A stretch of 64,000 bases of DNA from NCBI GenBank assembly GCA_964629015.1, contig CAZVMN010000004.1, positions 200,254-264,253 on the forward strand, given 5' to 3'. The position numbers and the translations under genes were made by a program. This document shows positions 18,901 through 26,195 of the stretch, piece after piece; the first letter of the stretch is position 1, and every line of letters begins with the position of its first letter. The stretch comes from Oceanococcus sp964629015. Its GTDB lineage: Bacteria; Pseudomonadota; Gammaproteobacteria; Nevskiales; Oceanococcaceae. The notes beneath the pieces were generated by a model. The model had not been told where the DNA came from. It did not search any database and worked only from the letters and a program-made list of their open reading frames with translations.

Positions 18901-19018
18901 GGCTGTGCAGGTGAACTCGTCAGAACTGCTCAGAGTGCTGCAAGGCATCGGCATCAACTATGCCCACGGCGATGCGGTCGCCCGCTCCACCCCTATCGTG
19001 TTCCAGGCTCAGGCTTGA
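15956..19018 (+). CDS. Membrane-bound PAS-GGDEF-EAL protein with degenerate catalytic domains
   Basis: A 1020-residue inner-membrane signalling protein. Order: transmembrane helix (about 18-40), periplasmic sensor region resembling a Cache domain (about 45-360, with HDDYNNTANISYHGESWY), second helix (about 367-390), HAMP-like linker, PAS (about 463-580), GGDEF fold from DKLTGLANR (about 596-755) and EAL fold (about 775-1015). The literal GGDEF at 649-653 occupies the GxxxGDxxL position. The true signature site reads HSDKF (675-679), so cyclase activity is unlikely. In the EAL part the EALLR motif is STSM, the DDFG motif is SGVS, and the later Glu motif is absent. The likely role is c-di-GMP binding or protein interaction, LapD-like in architecture. 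Confidence 0.85.
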   Translation: MSSVTDVTTESPLRWLHSLRFALLLLSLLLTLTFGSVAVTLNQQAVAGPLGEVSDARFAQQQQALRGHLGDKTRNAEHLAHALNRLALDLWGRETDLRRLGQQLLEHLPADSPVIAAGIWPEPREFQRQRIRASLYWTIGAGREREIRFHDDYNNTANISYHGESWYTPARYQRGEGCFWTNRYVDPFLRKAVITCAMALRQADRFIGVTTVVLDPSRLDSAIPPMPRAAPFYLLLDHDQKILNADGIALEASDTLPALAQHDKRFGSIAVQLHNQTEQRVVQARNGDPQWTNAVTALSAESRELSKLQAEQILARLNVADTQNAEQQLLVGNGQLTQTAINISALGGVGVLLSGQYQAARIAGWSLDSWISAAVTAGAITFALLLSFVLNSAVVMTPLQRLIRQLRLPAEDTHLDTTPGNEIGLIGELVNARHAHIRRLLEAANRKSRVEARKAKAQAPKDNDSDSGWAVIDAMADAVVMTDLNGNIRYLNNAAESLAGWNLAQARGLDFDEVFHILDHTGKQRLAQIALKALQASTAATHPVSAMFKTRSGHQLPCKLSSAAVRDARGTTAGAAIILNEARSGMSGSGQVASELRDKLTGLANRQAFEAELASRCEAARQNPTNSCALLYLDVDHMQDINQAFGSEGGDEFLRQLGRLIQSDVGENNPAYRLHSDKFGVLLDTADPAAAQLTAELLSADVQSWGFQWRGERRDVSISAGLIMIDKDSGRPADVLRQADALCQQAQNEGRGRIVSGRARADKDELRDDRNWLINIKKGLAEDRFHLSTQQIRSLQRSADDGHIFSTSMSLEDEEGFWNSADKFMPVAERHNLAEQLDRWTIDQVFKHLIKDPELTVNIDFCLISLSVSSMQSPRFLDFMIEHFKDSAVSPSKICLDLSETNVHTRLSGARDFCQTMHRAGCRLSLSGVSTRPSSYKLIRELPVQLVRFDPALTQSADRDPVERLATESLHRIVQTLGKQSMAVQVNSSELLRVLQGIGINYAHGDAVARSTPIVFQAQA

Positions 19019-19025
19019 ACCCTGT

Positions 19026-19043
19026 CCGGATTGCATCCGGTTT
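19026..19043 (+). terminator. Weak terminator-like hairpin after the GGDEF-EAL gene
   Basis: A perfect six-base stem (CCGGAT 19026-19031, ATCCGG 19035-19040) with a three-base loop is followed only by TTTAT, eight bases after the stop codon. The T-run is short, so termination is uncertain. A weak promoter (TTGCAT, 18 bases, TCAAAT) overlaps it and could serve the lipoprotein gene. Confidence 0.35.
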
Positions 19044-19111
19044 ATCGTAAAGTCTCAAATACAAAGAGATCCAAGGTCTGTCCACAGACCGAGACGACAG
19101 GGGGAAGGGTC

Positions 19112-19504
19112 ATGAGGAAATCTTTCTTGGCGCTGCTGGCGTCAATCAGCCTGATTGGCTGTAGCACCATGCATACCGTAGAGCAGGTGGAATCCGCCAG
19201 CGCATCGTCGATCCAGGCTGGCGACCACATCATCGTCACAATGATTCAGGGCGACACCGTGGCCATGACCGTGCGCAGCGCGGGCAACGATACCTTGCGA
19301 GGCATCGATGACAGCGGCCGATTGTGGGAGATTCCCATGCGCGCCATCGAATCTGTTCAACTCAAGCAGATCGAACAGGAGAAACGCTTTTCCGCAGGAA
19401 AAACACTCGGACTCAGCTTGATTGGCGTCGTCGCGCTGCTCGTTATCAGCGCGATCGCTTTAGCCAACGCCCTTGAGGATGAGCTCGACGATTTCGGAGA
19501 CTGA
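19112..19504 (+). CDS. Small predicted lipoprotein, function unknown
   Basis: 130 residues from the ATG at 19112, which follows a GGGGAAGGG ribosome binding site; an upstream in-frame start at 19031 would bury the signal. The signal peptide ends in the lipobox LIGC (about 14-17), so C17 would be lipidated. The middle is a small beta-rich domain (GDHIIVTMIQGDTVAMTVRS, about 38-57). A hydrophobic segment (about 98-118) and an acidic tail ending DELDDFGD follow. A lipid anchor together with a C-terminal helix is unusual. I do not recognise the family. Convergent with htpX. Confidence 0.75.
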   Translation: MRKSFLALLASISLIGCSTMHTVEQVESASASSIQAGDHIIVTMIQGDTVAMTVRSAGNDTLRGIDDSGRLWEIPMRAIESVQLKQIEQEKRFSAGKTLGLSLIGVVALLVISAIALANALEDELDDFGD

Positions 19505-19509
19505 ACCAC

Positions 19510-19536
19510 GCAGCCACACCATCACGCTGTGGCTGC
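19510..19536. terminator. Hairpin between convergent lipoprotein and htpX genes
   Basis: A perfect nine-base stem (GCAGCCACA 19510-19518, TGTGGCTGC 19528-19536) sits in the 49-base gap between two convergent stops. There is no T-run on either side, so it may act as a processed 3' end rather than an intrinsic terminator. Confidence 0.4.
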
Positions 19537-19553
19537 CCATGATCGATCCACCG

Positions 19554-20450
19554 TTATCGGACGATCTGATCCGCTTCCTGCAAGGCTTTGATCCGCTCTT
19601 CCAGCGGCGGATGTGTCATGAACAGGCGCTTCAATCCGCTGCCGAAATTGGGTGCGATACCGAACGCGCTGAGCTGTTCAGGGAGCGCGCCGCGTGTCAC
19701 CGGCTCACGGCTTTTCAGGCGTTCCAGCGCCGCAATCATTTTGCGCTTTCCGGCCAAATTGGCCCCGCCCGCATCGGCGTGGAACTCACGCCAGCGTGAA
19801 AACCAGGCCACAATCGAACTGGCCAGAATCCCGAAAACGATCTGCAGCACCATGACTGTGGCGAAGTAACCCAAGCCCGCGCCGCGGTCATTCTTGAACA
19901 CCGCACGATCAATGACGTAACCGATCACCCTGGCCAGGAACATCACAAAGGTATTCACAACACCCTGGATCAAAGTCAACGTGACCATGTCGCCATTGGC
20001 CACATGACTGACTTCGTGGCCCAAAACCGCCTCGATCTCATCCTGGGTCATCCCTCGCAACAAACCGGTACTGACCGCAACCAACGCGTTGTTCTTGTTC
20101 ATGCCGGTCGCAAAAGCGTTGACATCGGGCGAATCGTAAACCGCGACCTCCGGCATACCGATACCCGCCTGACGCGCCTGACGTTGCACCGTCGAGAGCA
20201 ACCAAGCTTCCGCTGAGTTGCTCGGTTTTTCGATGATTTTGGCCCCAGTACTCATCTTGGCCATGGTTTTGGACAGAGCCAGGGAGATAAACGAGCCACC
20301 CATGCCGAATATCGCGCAGAAGATCAGCAGCGCGCGCATATCCAGGCCATTCTGGGTCATGTAGCGATCCACCCCCAGCAGATACGCCACAATACTCAGC
20401 ACCACCAACACGGCGATGTTGGTCACCAAAAACAAAAGAATTCTTTTCAT
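19554..20450 (-). CDS. htpX: Membrane zinc metalloprotease HtpX
   Basis: Inner-membrane M48 protease that degrades damaged membrane proteins together with FtsH. About 298 residues from the ATG at 20450 (MKRILLFLVTNIAVLVVLS); a longer reading adds ten unlikely residues. Two N-terminal helices (about 4-24, 38-58), the zinc motif H145-EVS-H149, and two further hydrophobic segments (about 157-178 and 195-215) follow, with the third-ligand region REFHADAGG downstream. A prominent hairpin separates it from parC. Confidence 0.96.
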   Translation of the reverse strand: MKRILLFLVTNIAVLVVLSIVAYLLGVDRYMTQNGLDMRALLIFCAIFGMGGSFISLALSKTMAKMSTGAKIIEKPSNSAEAWLLSTVQRQARQAGIGMPEVAVYDSPDVNAFATGMNKNNALVAVSTGLLRGMTQDEIEAVLGHEVSHVANGDMVTLTLIQGVVNTFVMFLARVIGYVIDRAVFKNDRGAGLGYFATVMVLQIVFGILASSIVAWFSRWREFHADAGGANLAGKRKMIAALERLKSREPVTRGALPEQLSAFGIAPNFGSGLKRLFMTHPPLEERIKALQEADQIVR

Positions 20451-20479
20451 ACGGATTTCATCGTTTGAACACGACAACG

Positions 20480-20504
20480 GGGTGCGACCACCCTGGTCGC
20501 ACCC
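20480..20504. repeat. Strong 11-bp inverted repeat between parC and htpX
   Basis: GGGTGCGACCA (20480-20490) and TGGTCGCACCC (20494-20504) form a perfect stem with a three-base loop. No T-run follows on the minus strand, so it is not a standard intrinsic terminator. It could stabilise the 3' end of the parC message or be a REP-like element. Confidence 0.6.
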
Positions 20505-20532
20505 GCTTTAGATTGGGTTAAATCGGCGCGGT

Positions 20533-22839
20533 TCAATCCCCGCCGCTAAAACCATCCGGTGTTTCGCCGTCATTGGATTCCGCACCGACAGTAGCTGCGT
20601 TGTCCTCGCCAACGACCTGCAATTCGTCGACGCGCTGCAAACCACGCGGCAACACTTGGCCACGACTCGCGCGCTTGCCGGAGAAACGCTCAATGTCATC
20701 CGCTTTGAGGGTAAAGCTGCGCTTGCCAGCCTCCAGCTTGAGCTGCTGTCCAGGGCCCATCAGACACCAATGCGCAATCGTCTCACCGGCTTTCAAACCG
20801 ATGAGCTTATTGCCCTTGCCGCGCGGCAACTGCGGCAACTCCGTCAGCGATTGAATCAGCAAACGCCCCACGCTGGTGATAATCGCCAAACGCAGATCTT
20901 CTGGTTTGGCATTCAAACGCAGTGGCGGCAACACCCCCGCCCCCTTGGGCAAGGTTAAACACGCCTTACCGGCGCGATTGCGCGTCTGGAGATCGGCCTG
21001 AGTCACGATGAAGCCATACCCCGCATCGCTGGCCAACACATACCGTTGCTCAGCTGGCCCCAAGGTCAAGCCAATGAACGTCGCGCCGTCCGCCGGGTTG
21101 AGCTGCCCGGTCAACGGTTCACCCAGGCTACGTGCCGATGGCAAACCATGCGATGACACACTGTAGGCGCGACCGCTGGAATCCAGTATCGACAACAGCT
21201 GGCCGGTGCGGCCGCTGGCGGCGGCCATGAACTCATCACCCGCCTTGTAATTCAGGCTCTGTGGATCTACCTGGTAACCCTTACCGGCGCGAATCCATCC
21301 CGCCTTCGACAACACCACAGTGATCGGCTCGCTCGGCATCATCTGGGTTTCATCAATCGCCTTGGCCTGCTCGCGCTCGACCAGCGGGGTCCGCCGGTCA
21401 TCGCCATAGGCCTCTGCATCGGCTGTGATCTCCTTGGCGATCAGCTTTTTCAGCTTGGCGGCGGATCCCAGCAGCGCTTCCAACTTGTCGCGCTCGGCCG
21501 CCAGTTCGTCCTGCTCGCCGCGAATTTTCATCTCCTCAAGGCGCATCAAGTGACGCAGCTTGAGATTGAGGACCGCTTCGGCCTGGATGTCGCTAAGGCC
21601 AAAGCGCTGCATCATCACCGCCTTGGGATCGTCCTCGGTGCGAATGATGTGGATCACCTCATCAATGTTGAGGAAAGCGATCAACAAGCCGTCAAGAATA
21701 TGCAGACGATCGCGTACCACCCCCAGGCGATGCTCCAGACGGCGGCGCACAGTCTGCGTACGGTATTCCAGCCACTCGACCAACAGGTCCCGCAACCCGC
21801 GCACGCCCGGACGCCCGTTCAGGCCAATGACATTGATGTTGATGCGGTAAGAGCGCTCAAGATCGGTGGTCGCGAACAAGTGGCTCATCAAATCATCCGC
21901 ATCCACACGCCGTGACCGTGGGGTCACCACGATCCGGGTCGGGTTCTCGTGATCCGATTCATCGCGCAGGTCTTCCACCAGCGGCAGCTTCTTGCTGCGC
22001 ATCTGACCGGCGATCTGCTCCAAAATCTTCGAGCCGCTGGCCTGATGCGGCAGTGCGGTGATCACCACATCACCGTTCTCATCGCGCTCCCAACGCGCGC
22101 GCAGACGCACCTGACCATTGCCGGTCTGATACATCTTGCGAATGTCTTCCGACGGGGTGATCAGCTCCGCCCCGGTGGGGAAATCCGGCCCCGGCACAAA
22201 GCCGTACAGCTCGTCGTCCGGCAGCTGAGGATTGTCCAGCAAAGCCACACAAGCATTCGCGATTTCACGCAGATTGTGCGGTGGAATATCGGTGGCCATA
22301 CCCACCGCGATGCCGGTGGTGCCGTTGAGCAGCACATTGGGCAGGCGCGCCGGCAACGTGCACGGTTCCTTCAAGGTGCCGTCGAAATTGGGTTGCCAAT
22401 CGACCGTGCCCTGACCCAGTTCAGCCAGCAACACCTCAGCGTAGCGCGTCAGCTTGGCTTCGGTGTAACGCATCGCCGCGAAGGACTTGGGATCGTCCGG
22501 CGCCCCCCAGTTGCCCTGCCCGTCAATCAACGGATAGCGATAGCTGAAGTCCTGCGCCATCAGCACCATCGCTTCGTAACACGCCGAATCGCCATGCGGA
22601 TGGAATTTGCCGATCACATCACCCACGGTACGCGCCGACTTCTTCGGCTTGGCCGTGGAGCCCAACCCCAGCTCCGACATCGCATAGACGATGCGCCGCT
22701 GAACGGGTTTGAGCCCATCACCCAGATGCGGCAAAGCGCGATCCAGAATGACGTACATCGAATAGTCCAGATACGCGCGCTCCGCGAACTGGGAAAGCGG
22801 CAGGCTCTCAGGAGCCTCCATGTCTGTTACATCAACCAT
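20533..22839 (-). CDS. parC: DNA topoisomerase IV subunit A
   Basis: Catalytic DNA-breaking subunit of topoisomerase IV, which decatenates daughter chromosomes. 768 residues. The quinolone-resistance region reads HPHGDSACYEAMVLM, with S85 and E89 (E. coli S80 and E84) unaltered, so no target-site resistance is visible. The active-site tyrosine is Y125 in AAMRYTEAKL. A ParC-type C-terminal beta-propeller occupies about 500-740. It follows parE in the same direction after a 93-base gap. Confidence 0.97.
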   Translation of the reverse strand: MVDVTDMEAPESLPLSQFAERAYLDYSMYVILDRALPHLGDGLKPVQRRIVYAMSELGLGSTAKPKKSARTVGDVIGKFHPHGDSACYEAMVLMAQDFSYRYPLIDGQGNWGAPDDPKSFAAMRYTEAKLTRYAEVLLAELGQGTVDWQPNFDGTLKEPCTLPARLPNVLLNGTTGIAVGMATDIPPHNLREIANACVALLDNPQLPDDELYGFVPGPDFPTGAELITPSEDIRKMYQTGNGQVRLRARWERDENGDVVITALPHQASGSKILEQIAGQMRSKKLPLVEDLRDESDHENPTRIVVTPRSRRVDADDLMSHLFATTDLERSYRININVIGLNGRPGVRGLRDLLVEWLEYRTQTVRRRLEHRLGVVRDRLHILDGLLIAFLNIDEVIHIIRTEDDPKAVMMQRFGLSDIQAEAVLNLKLRHLMRLEEMKIRGEQDELAAERDKLEALLGSAAKLKKLIAKEITADAEAYGDDRRTPLVEREQAKAIDETQMMPSEPITVVLSKAGWIRAGKGYQVDPQSLNYKAGDEFMAAASGRTGQLLSILDSSGRAYSVSSHGLPSARSLGEPLTGQLNPADGATFIGLTLGPAEQRYVLASDAGYGFIVTQADLQTRNRAGKACLTLPKGAGVLPPLRLNAKPEDLRLAIITSVGRLLIQSLTELPQLPRGKGNKLIGLKAGETIAHWCLMGPGQQLKLEAGKRSFTLKADDIERFSGKRASRGQVLPRGLQRVDELQVVGEDNAATVGAESNDGETPDGFSGGD

Positions 22840-22932
22840 CGTTACTCCACGTTGGCCTTCCGAGGCCTTGTGAGTCGCGTTTTAGAAATACCACCGACGA
22901 CAGAGTTGGCCGGTTCTCCGGAGCCTGGCACC

Positions 22933-24825
22933 TCAAACCTCAATATCCGCCCGGTCGCCATTGGCCTCCAACCAGATCTTGCGATCCGAGGCACGTTTTT
23001 TCGCCAACAACATGTCGAGCATGCTGGATGCGCCGGCCTCATCCACCAACTCCAGACGAACCAAACGACGCGTATCCGGCGCCATTGTGGTCTCACGCAA
23101 CTGCAGAGGGTTCATCTCGCCCAAACCTTTGAAGCGCGTCACGCTGACCTTGCCGCGGAGCTTCTCGGCTTCGATACGATCCAGCACACCTCTGCGTTCC
23201 GCCTCGTCCAGGGCATAGAACACCTGCTTGCCCACATCGATGCGGTACAACGGCGGCATCGCCACATACACATGCCCCCCCGCAACCAGCGGGCGGAAAT
23301 GCTGCATAAACAATGCACACAGCAGGGTCGCAATATGCAGACCGTCCGAGTCCGCATCGGCCAGGATACAAATCTTGCCGTAGCGCAAACCGTCAAGGCT
23401 GTCGCTCCCCAGGTCGACCCCGAGCGCGACAGAAATATCGTGGATTTCCTGCGATGCCATGGCCGCGTCGCTATCGACTTCCCAGGTGTTCATGATCTTG
23501 CCGCGTAACGGCAGAATCGCCTGAAAATTACGATCACGGGCCTGCTTGGCGCTGCCGCCAGCCGAATCCCCTTCGACCAGGAACAACTCCCCGCGGGCCG
23601 GGTCATCGCTCACGCAATCGGCCAACTTCCCAGGCAACGCAGGACCGCTCACCACCCGTTTGCGCACCACTTTTTTGGCCGCGCGCAAACGTTTCTGTGC
23701 ACAACTGATCACCCACTGGGCCAGAATGTCGCCGGTTTCCGGATGACGGTGCAGCCACATACTGGTCGCATCTTTGACCACGCCAGAGACAAATGGCGCG
23801 CACTCGCGGGAGCTCAAACGTTCCTTGGTCTGACCAGCAAACTGCGGCTCTTCCAGCTTGACCGAGAGCACATAGCTGACGCCGCTCCAAACATCTTCTG
23901 GCGCCAGACGCACACCGCGCGGCAGCAGATTGCGGGTTTCCGCGAAATCACGCAGTGCTTCGGTCAGACCCGTGCGCAATCCATTGACGTGCGTCCCACC
24001 CTGGGCTGTCGGCACCAAATTGACATAACTCTCGCTCGGACCCTCGCCGCCGTTGGGCAGCCACACAACCGCCCAGGACGCTTCTTCATGGTCGCCGGAA
24101 AACTCGCCGGTCAGCGGCTCAGACGGTAGAGGTTCCAGACCATCCAGCGCTTCGCCCAGATAGGCGGTTAAGCCGCCTTCGTAAAGCCAAGTCTCGGTTT
24201 CGCCGGTCGCCTCGTCGCGCAAACTGACTTCCAGCCCCGGGCACAACACGGCTTTCGCGCGCAGCGCATGGCGCAATTTGGCCAGGGAGAATTTGCCCGT
24301 GTCGAAATAGCTGACATCCGGCCAGAAGCGCACCCGCGTGCCGCGACGCTGTTTGCCGACCGTACCCACCACTTCCAAGTCGCGCACTTTGTCGCCGTGG
24401 GCAAAGCCAATCAGGTACTCCTGACCTCCGCGCCAAACCGTGACATCCAAGCGTTCTGACAGGGCATTGACCACCGACACGCCAACACCGTGAAGGCCGC
24501 CGGAATACCGGTAGTTGTCTTTGTTGAACTTGCCGCCCGCGTGGAGACGGCACAAGATCAGTTCAACCCCGGGTACGCCTTCTTCCGGGTGAATATCCAC
24601 CGGCATGCCGCGACCATCGTCTTCCACTTCCAACGAACCATCGTTGTAGTGAGTGACTTTGATCCGCCGGGCGTGACCTTGCAGGGCTTCGTCGACACTG
24701 TTGTCGATGACCTCCTGGGCCAGGTGATTGGGACGGGAGGTGTCGGTGAACATACCCGGCCGGCGCTTGACCGGATCCAGGCCGCTGAGTAGCTCAATCG
24801 ACGAGGCGTCGTAGACTTCGCTCAT
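22933..24825 (-). CDS. parE: DNA topoisomerase IV subunit B
   Basis: ATPase subunit of topoisomerase IV. 630 residues from the ATG at 24825 (MSEVYDASSIELLSGLDPVK); the longer reading to 24891 has no homology support. The GHKL ATP site shows DNSVDEAL and GGLHGVGVSVVNALS. The TOPRIM domain has the EGDSAGG acidic motif (about 416-422) and DADSDG. Total length equals that of E. coli ParE. Expressed with parC; a minus-strand TATAGT about 50-60 bases upstream is a plausible -10 box. Confidence 0.97.
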   Translation of the reverse strand: MSEVYDASSIELLSGLDPVKRRPGMFTDTSRPNHLAQEVIDNSVDEALQGHARRIKVTHYNDGSLEVEDDGRGMPVDIHPEEGVPGVELILCRLHAGGKFNKDNYRYSGGLHGVGVSVVNALSERLDVTVWRGGQEYLIGFAHGDKVRDLEVVGTVGKQRRGTRVRFWPDVSYFDTGKFSLAKLRHALRAKAVLCPGLEVSLRDEATGETETWLYEGGLTAYLGEALDGLEPLPSEPLTGEFSGDHEEASWAVVWLPNGGEGPSESYVNLVPTAQGGTHVNGLRTGLTEALRDFAETRNLLPRGVRLAPEDVWSGVSYVLSVKLEEPQFAGQTKERLSSRECAPFVSGVVKDATSMWLHRHPETGDILAQWVISCAQKRLRAAKKVVRKRVVSGPALPGKLADCVSDDPARGELFLVEGDSAGGSAKQARDRNFQAILPLRGKIMNTWEVDSDAAMASQEIHDISVALGVDLGSDSLDGLRYGKICILADADSDGLHIATLLCALFMQHFRPLVAGGHVYVAMPPLYRIDVGKQVFYALDEAERRGVLDRIEAEKLRGKVSVTRFKGLGEMNPLQLRETTMAPDTRRLVRLELVDEAGASSMLDMLLAKKRASDRKIWLEANGDRADIEV

Positions 24826-25000
24826 TGATTCCAGTGCGTTGATGAGGGTCGGCCCCCACGGGCCAGCAAGGCGCTGGACTATAGCAGCCATCGCTATCGC
24901 TCAGGAACTGCGAAGCGCATCACACCGCGTCGTCACGTGACTGTCACATGGCCACGCTTGTCAGGTTAAACTTGCCGCCCCATTTGGCCTGACCGTCGGC

Positions 25001-25252
25001 ATGCCCGCAGACAACGCAACACTGGATCAATTCGAAAAAAAGCTGGCCGAACTGGAAGAGTTGGTCCGTGCCCTGGAATCCGGGGATGCTCCGCTGGAGC
25101 AAGCGGTTCAGCACTTTGAGCGCGGCATGGCTTTATCGCAAAGCTGCGAGAAGCTGCTCAAGCAGGCCGAATTGAAAGTGCAACAGCTCACTCAAGCCGC
25201 CGACGGCAGCGCAACACTGCAAGACATGGACAGCGGAGACGCTGACTCGTGA
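25001..25252 (+). CDS. xseB: Exodeoxyribonuclease VII small subunit
   Basis: 83-residue helical subunit that binds several copies to each XseA. Typical features are the paired helices FEKKLAELEELVRALESGDA and LEQAVQHFERGMALSQSCE. First gene of the xseB-ispA-dxs unit, an order shared with many Gammaproteobacteria. It is divergent from parE, and the 175-base gap contains the palindrome GTCACGTGAC (24932-24941). The stop overlaps the ispA start (GTGA). Confidence 0.95.
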   Translation: MPADNATLDQFEKKLAELEELVRALESGDAPLEQAVQHFERGMALSQSCEKLLKQAELKVQQLTQAADGSATLQDMDSGDADS

Positions 25253-26142
25253 GTGACTTTGATCAGTGGGCGCAAGCGTGTAGCCAACAACTCGAACGTG
25301 CGATTTCTGACCGGTTGCCTGCGTCAGAGCAGTTTCCTCAGCGATTGCATCAGGCGATGCGCTATGCCGCGCTGAACGGCGGCAAACATTTTCGGCCACT
25401 ACTTATTTACGCCACCGCAGCGGCACTGGACCTACCGCGTGAGCGCGTTGACAGTCTGGCCGCCGCGATTGAACTGATTCACGCCTACTCGCTGGTCCAT
25501 GACGACCTGCCAGCGATGGACGACGACGACCTGCGGCGTGGCAAACCCACTTGCCACAAAGCCTTCGATGACGCCACCGCCATCCTTGCCGGCGATGCAC
25601 TTCAGGCGCTGGCTTTCCGGATTCTGTCCGCTGACGACGGACTGACTGACGATCCGGCAGTGCGGGTGCGGGTGATCCGCCACATTGCCGAAGCCATTGG
25701 GTCGCACGGCATGGCAGGTGGTCAGGCCATAGACCTGGAATCCGAAGGAAAGAGCCTCAACGCCGCCGAGCTGGAGGCCATGCACATTCACAAAACCGGC
25801 GCACTGATTCGCGCGGCTGTCGTCACCACAGCCTACTGCGTGCCAGATATCGGCGCGCAGCAGGAAGAAGCGCTCGACCATTTTGCCAAGTGCGTCGGCC
25901 TGGCATTTCAGATTCATGATGATGTTCTGGATGAAACCGGCGATGCCGAAGAAATGGGCAAAACGGTCGGTGCCGACCGCGCTCGTAACAAAAACACCTA
26001 CCCCAACCTGTTCGGCCTGAGCGAGTCTCGCAACATGGCGCGCGCCTTGATTGACGACGCCCGCGCCAGCCTGCACGGCCTTGGTGCAAAAGCCGAGTAT
26101 CTGCACCTTTTGGCCGAATTTGTCATCAGCCGCCGCGGCTGA
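25249..26142 (+). CDS. ispA: Farnesyl diphosphate synthase (geranyltranstransferase)
   Basis: Adds isopentenyl diphosphate to dimethylallyl and geranyl diphosphate to give C15 farnesyl diphosphate for quinones and undecaprenol. 297 residues with a GTG start overlapping the xseB stop. The first aspartate-rich motif is DDLPAMDDDDLRRG (85-98) with the two-residue insertion typical of bacterial enzymes. The second is HDDVLDETGD (about 223-232), followed by GKTVGADRARNKNTYPNL. Followed by dxs after about 53 bases. Confidence 0.97.
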   Translation: MSDFDQWAQACSQQLERAISDRLPASEQFPQRLHQAMRYAALNGGKHFRPLLIYATAAALDLPRERVDSLAAAIELIHAYSLVHDDLPAMDDDDLRRGKPTCHKAFDDATAILAGDALQALAFRILSADDGLTDDPAVRVRVIRHIAEAIGSHGMAGGQAIDLESEGKSLNAAELEAMHIHKTGALIRAAVVTTAYCVPDIGAQQEEALDHFAKCVGLAFQIHDDVLDETGDAEEMGKTVGADRARNKNTYPNLFGLSESRNMARALIDDARASLHGLGAKAEYLHLLAEFVISRRG

Positions 26143-26195
26143 TTTGCCGGGCAACCCAATGGCGTTGGATAATGCCCGCAGAAACAGGGAAAAAC

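Noticed and set aside
20528..20545. T-arm-like GGTTCAATCCCC suggesting a tRNA
   Set aside because: It lies at the 3' end of parC, and no acceptor stem, anticodon arm or D-arm could be built around it.
21949..23508. 519-codon open frame on the plus strand
   Set aside because: It is antisense to parC and parE, which are certain by homology; the frame has a His/Gln/Arg-rich composition typical of a shadow in G+C-rich DNA.
24932..24941. GTCACGTGAC palindrome between parE and xseB as an operator
   Set aside because: Symmetric but short and not well placed against a promoter; mentioned in the xseB entry only.
26172..26195. Earlier ATG of dxs
   Set aside because: The ATG at 26196 has the better ribosome binding site and the extra residues have no homology.
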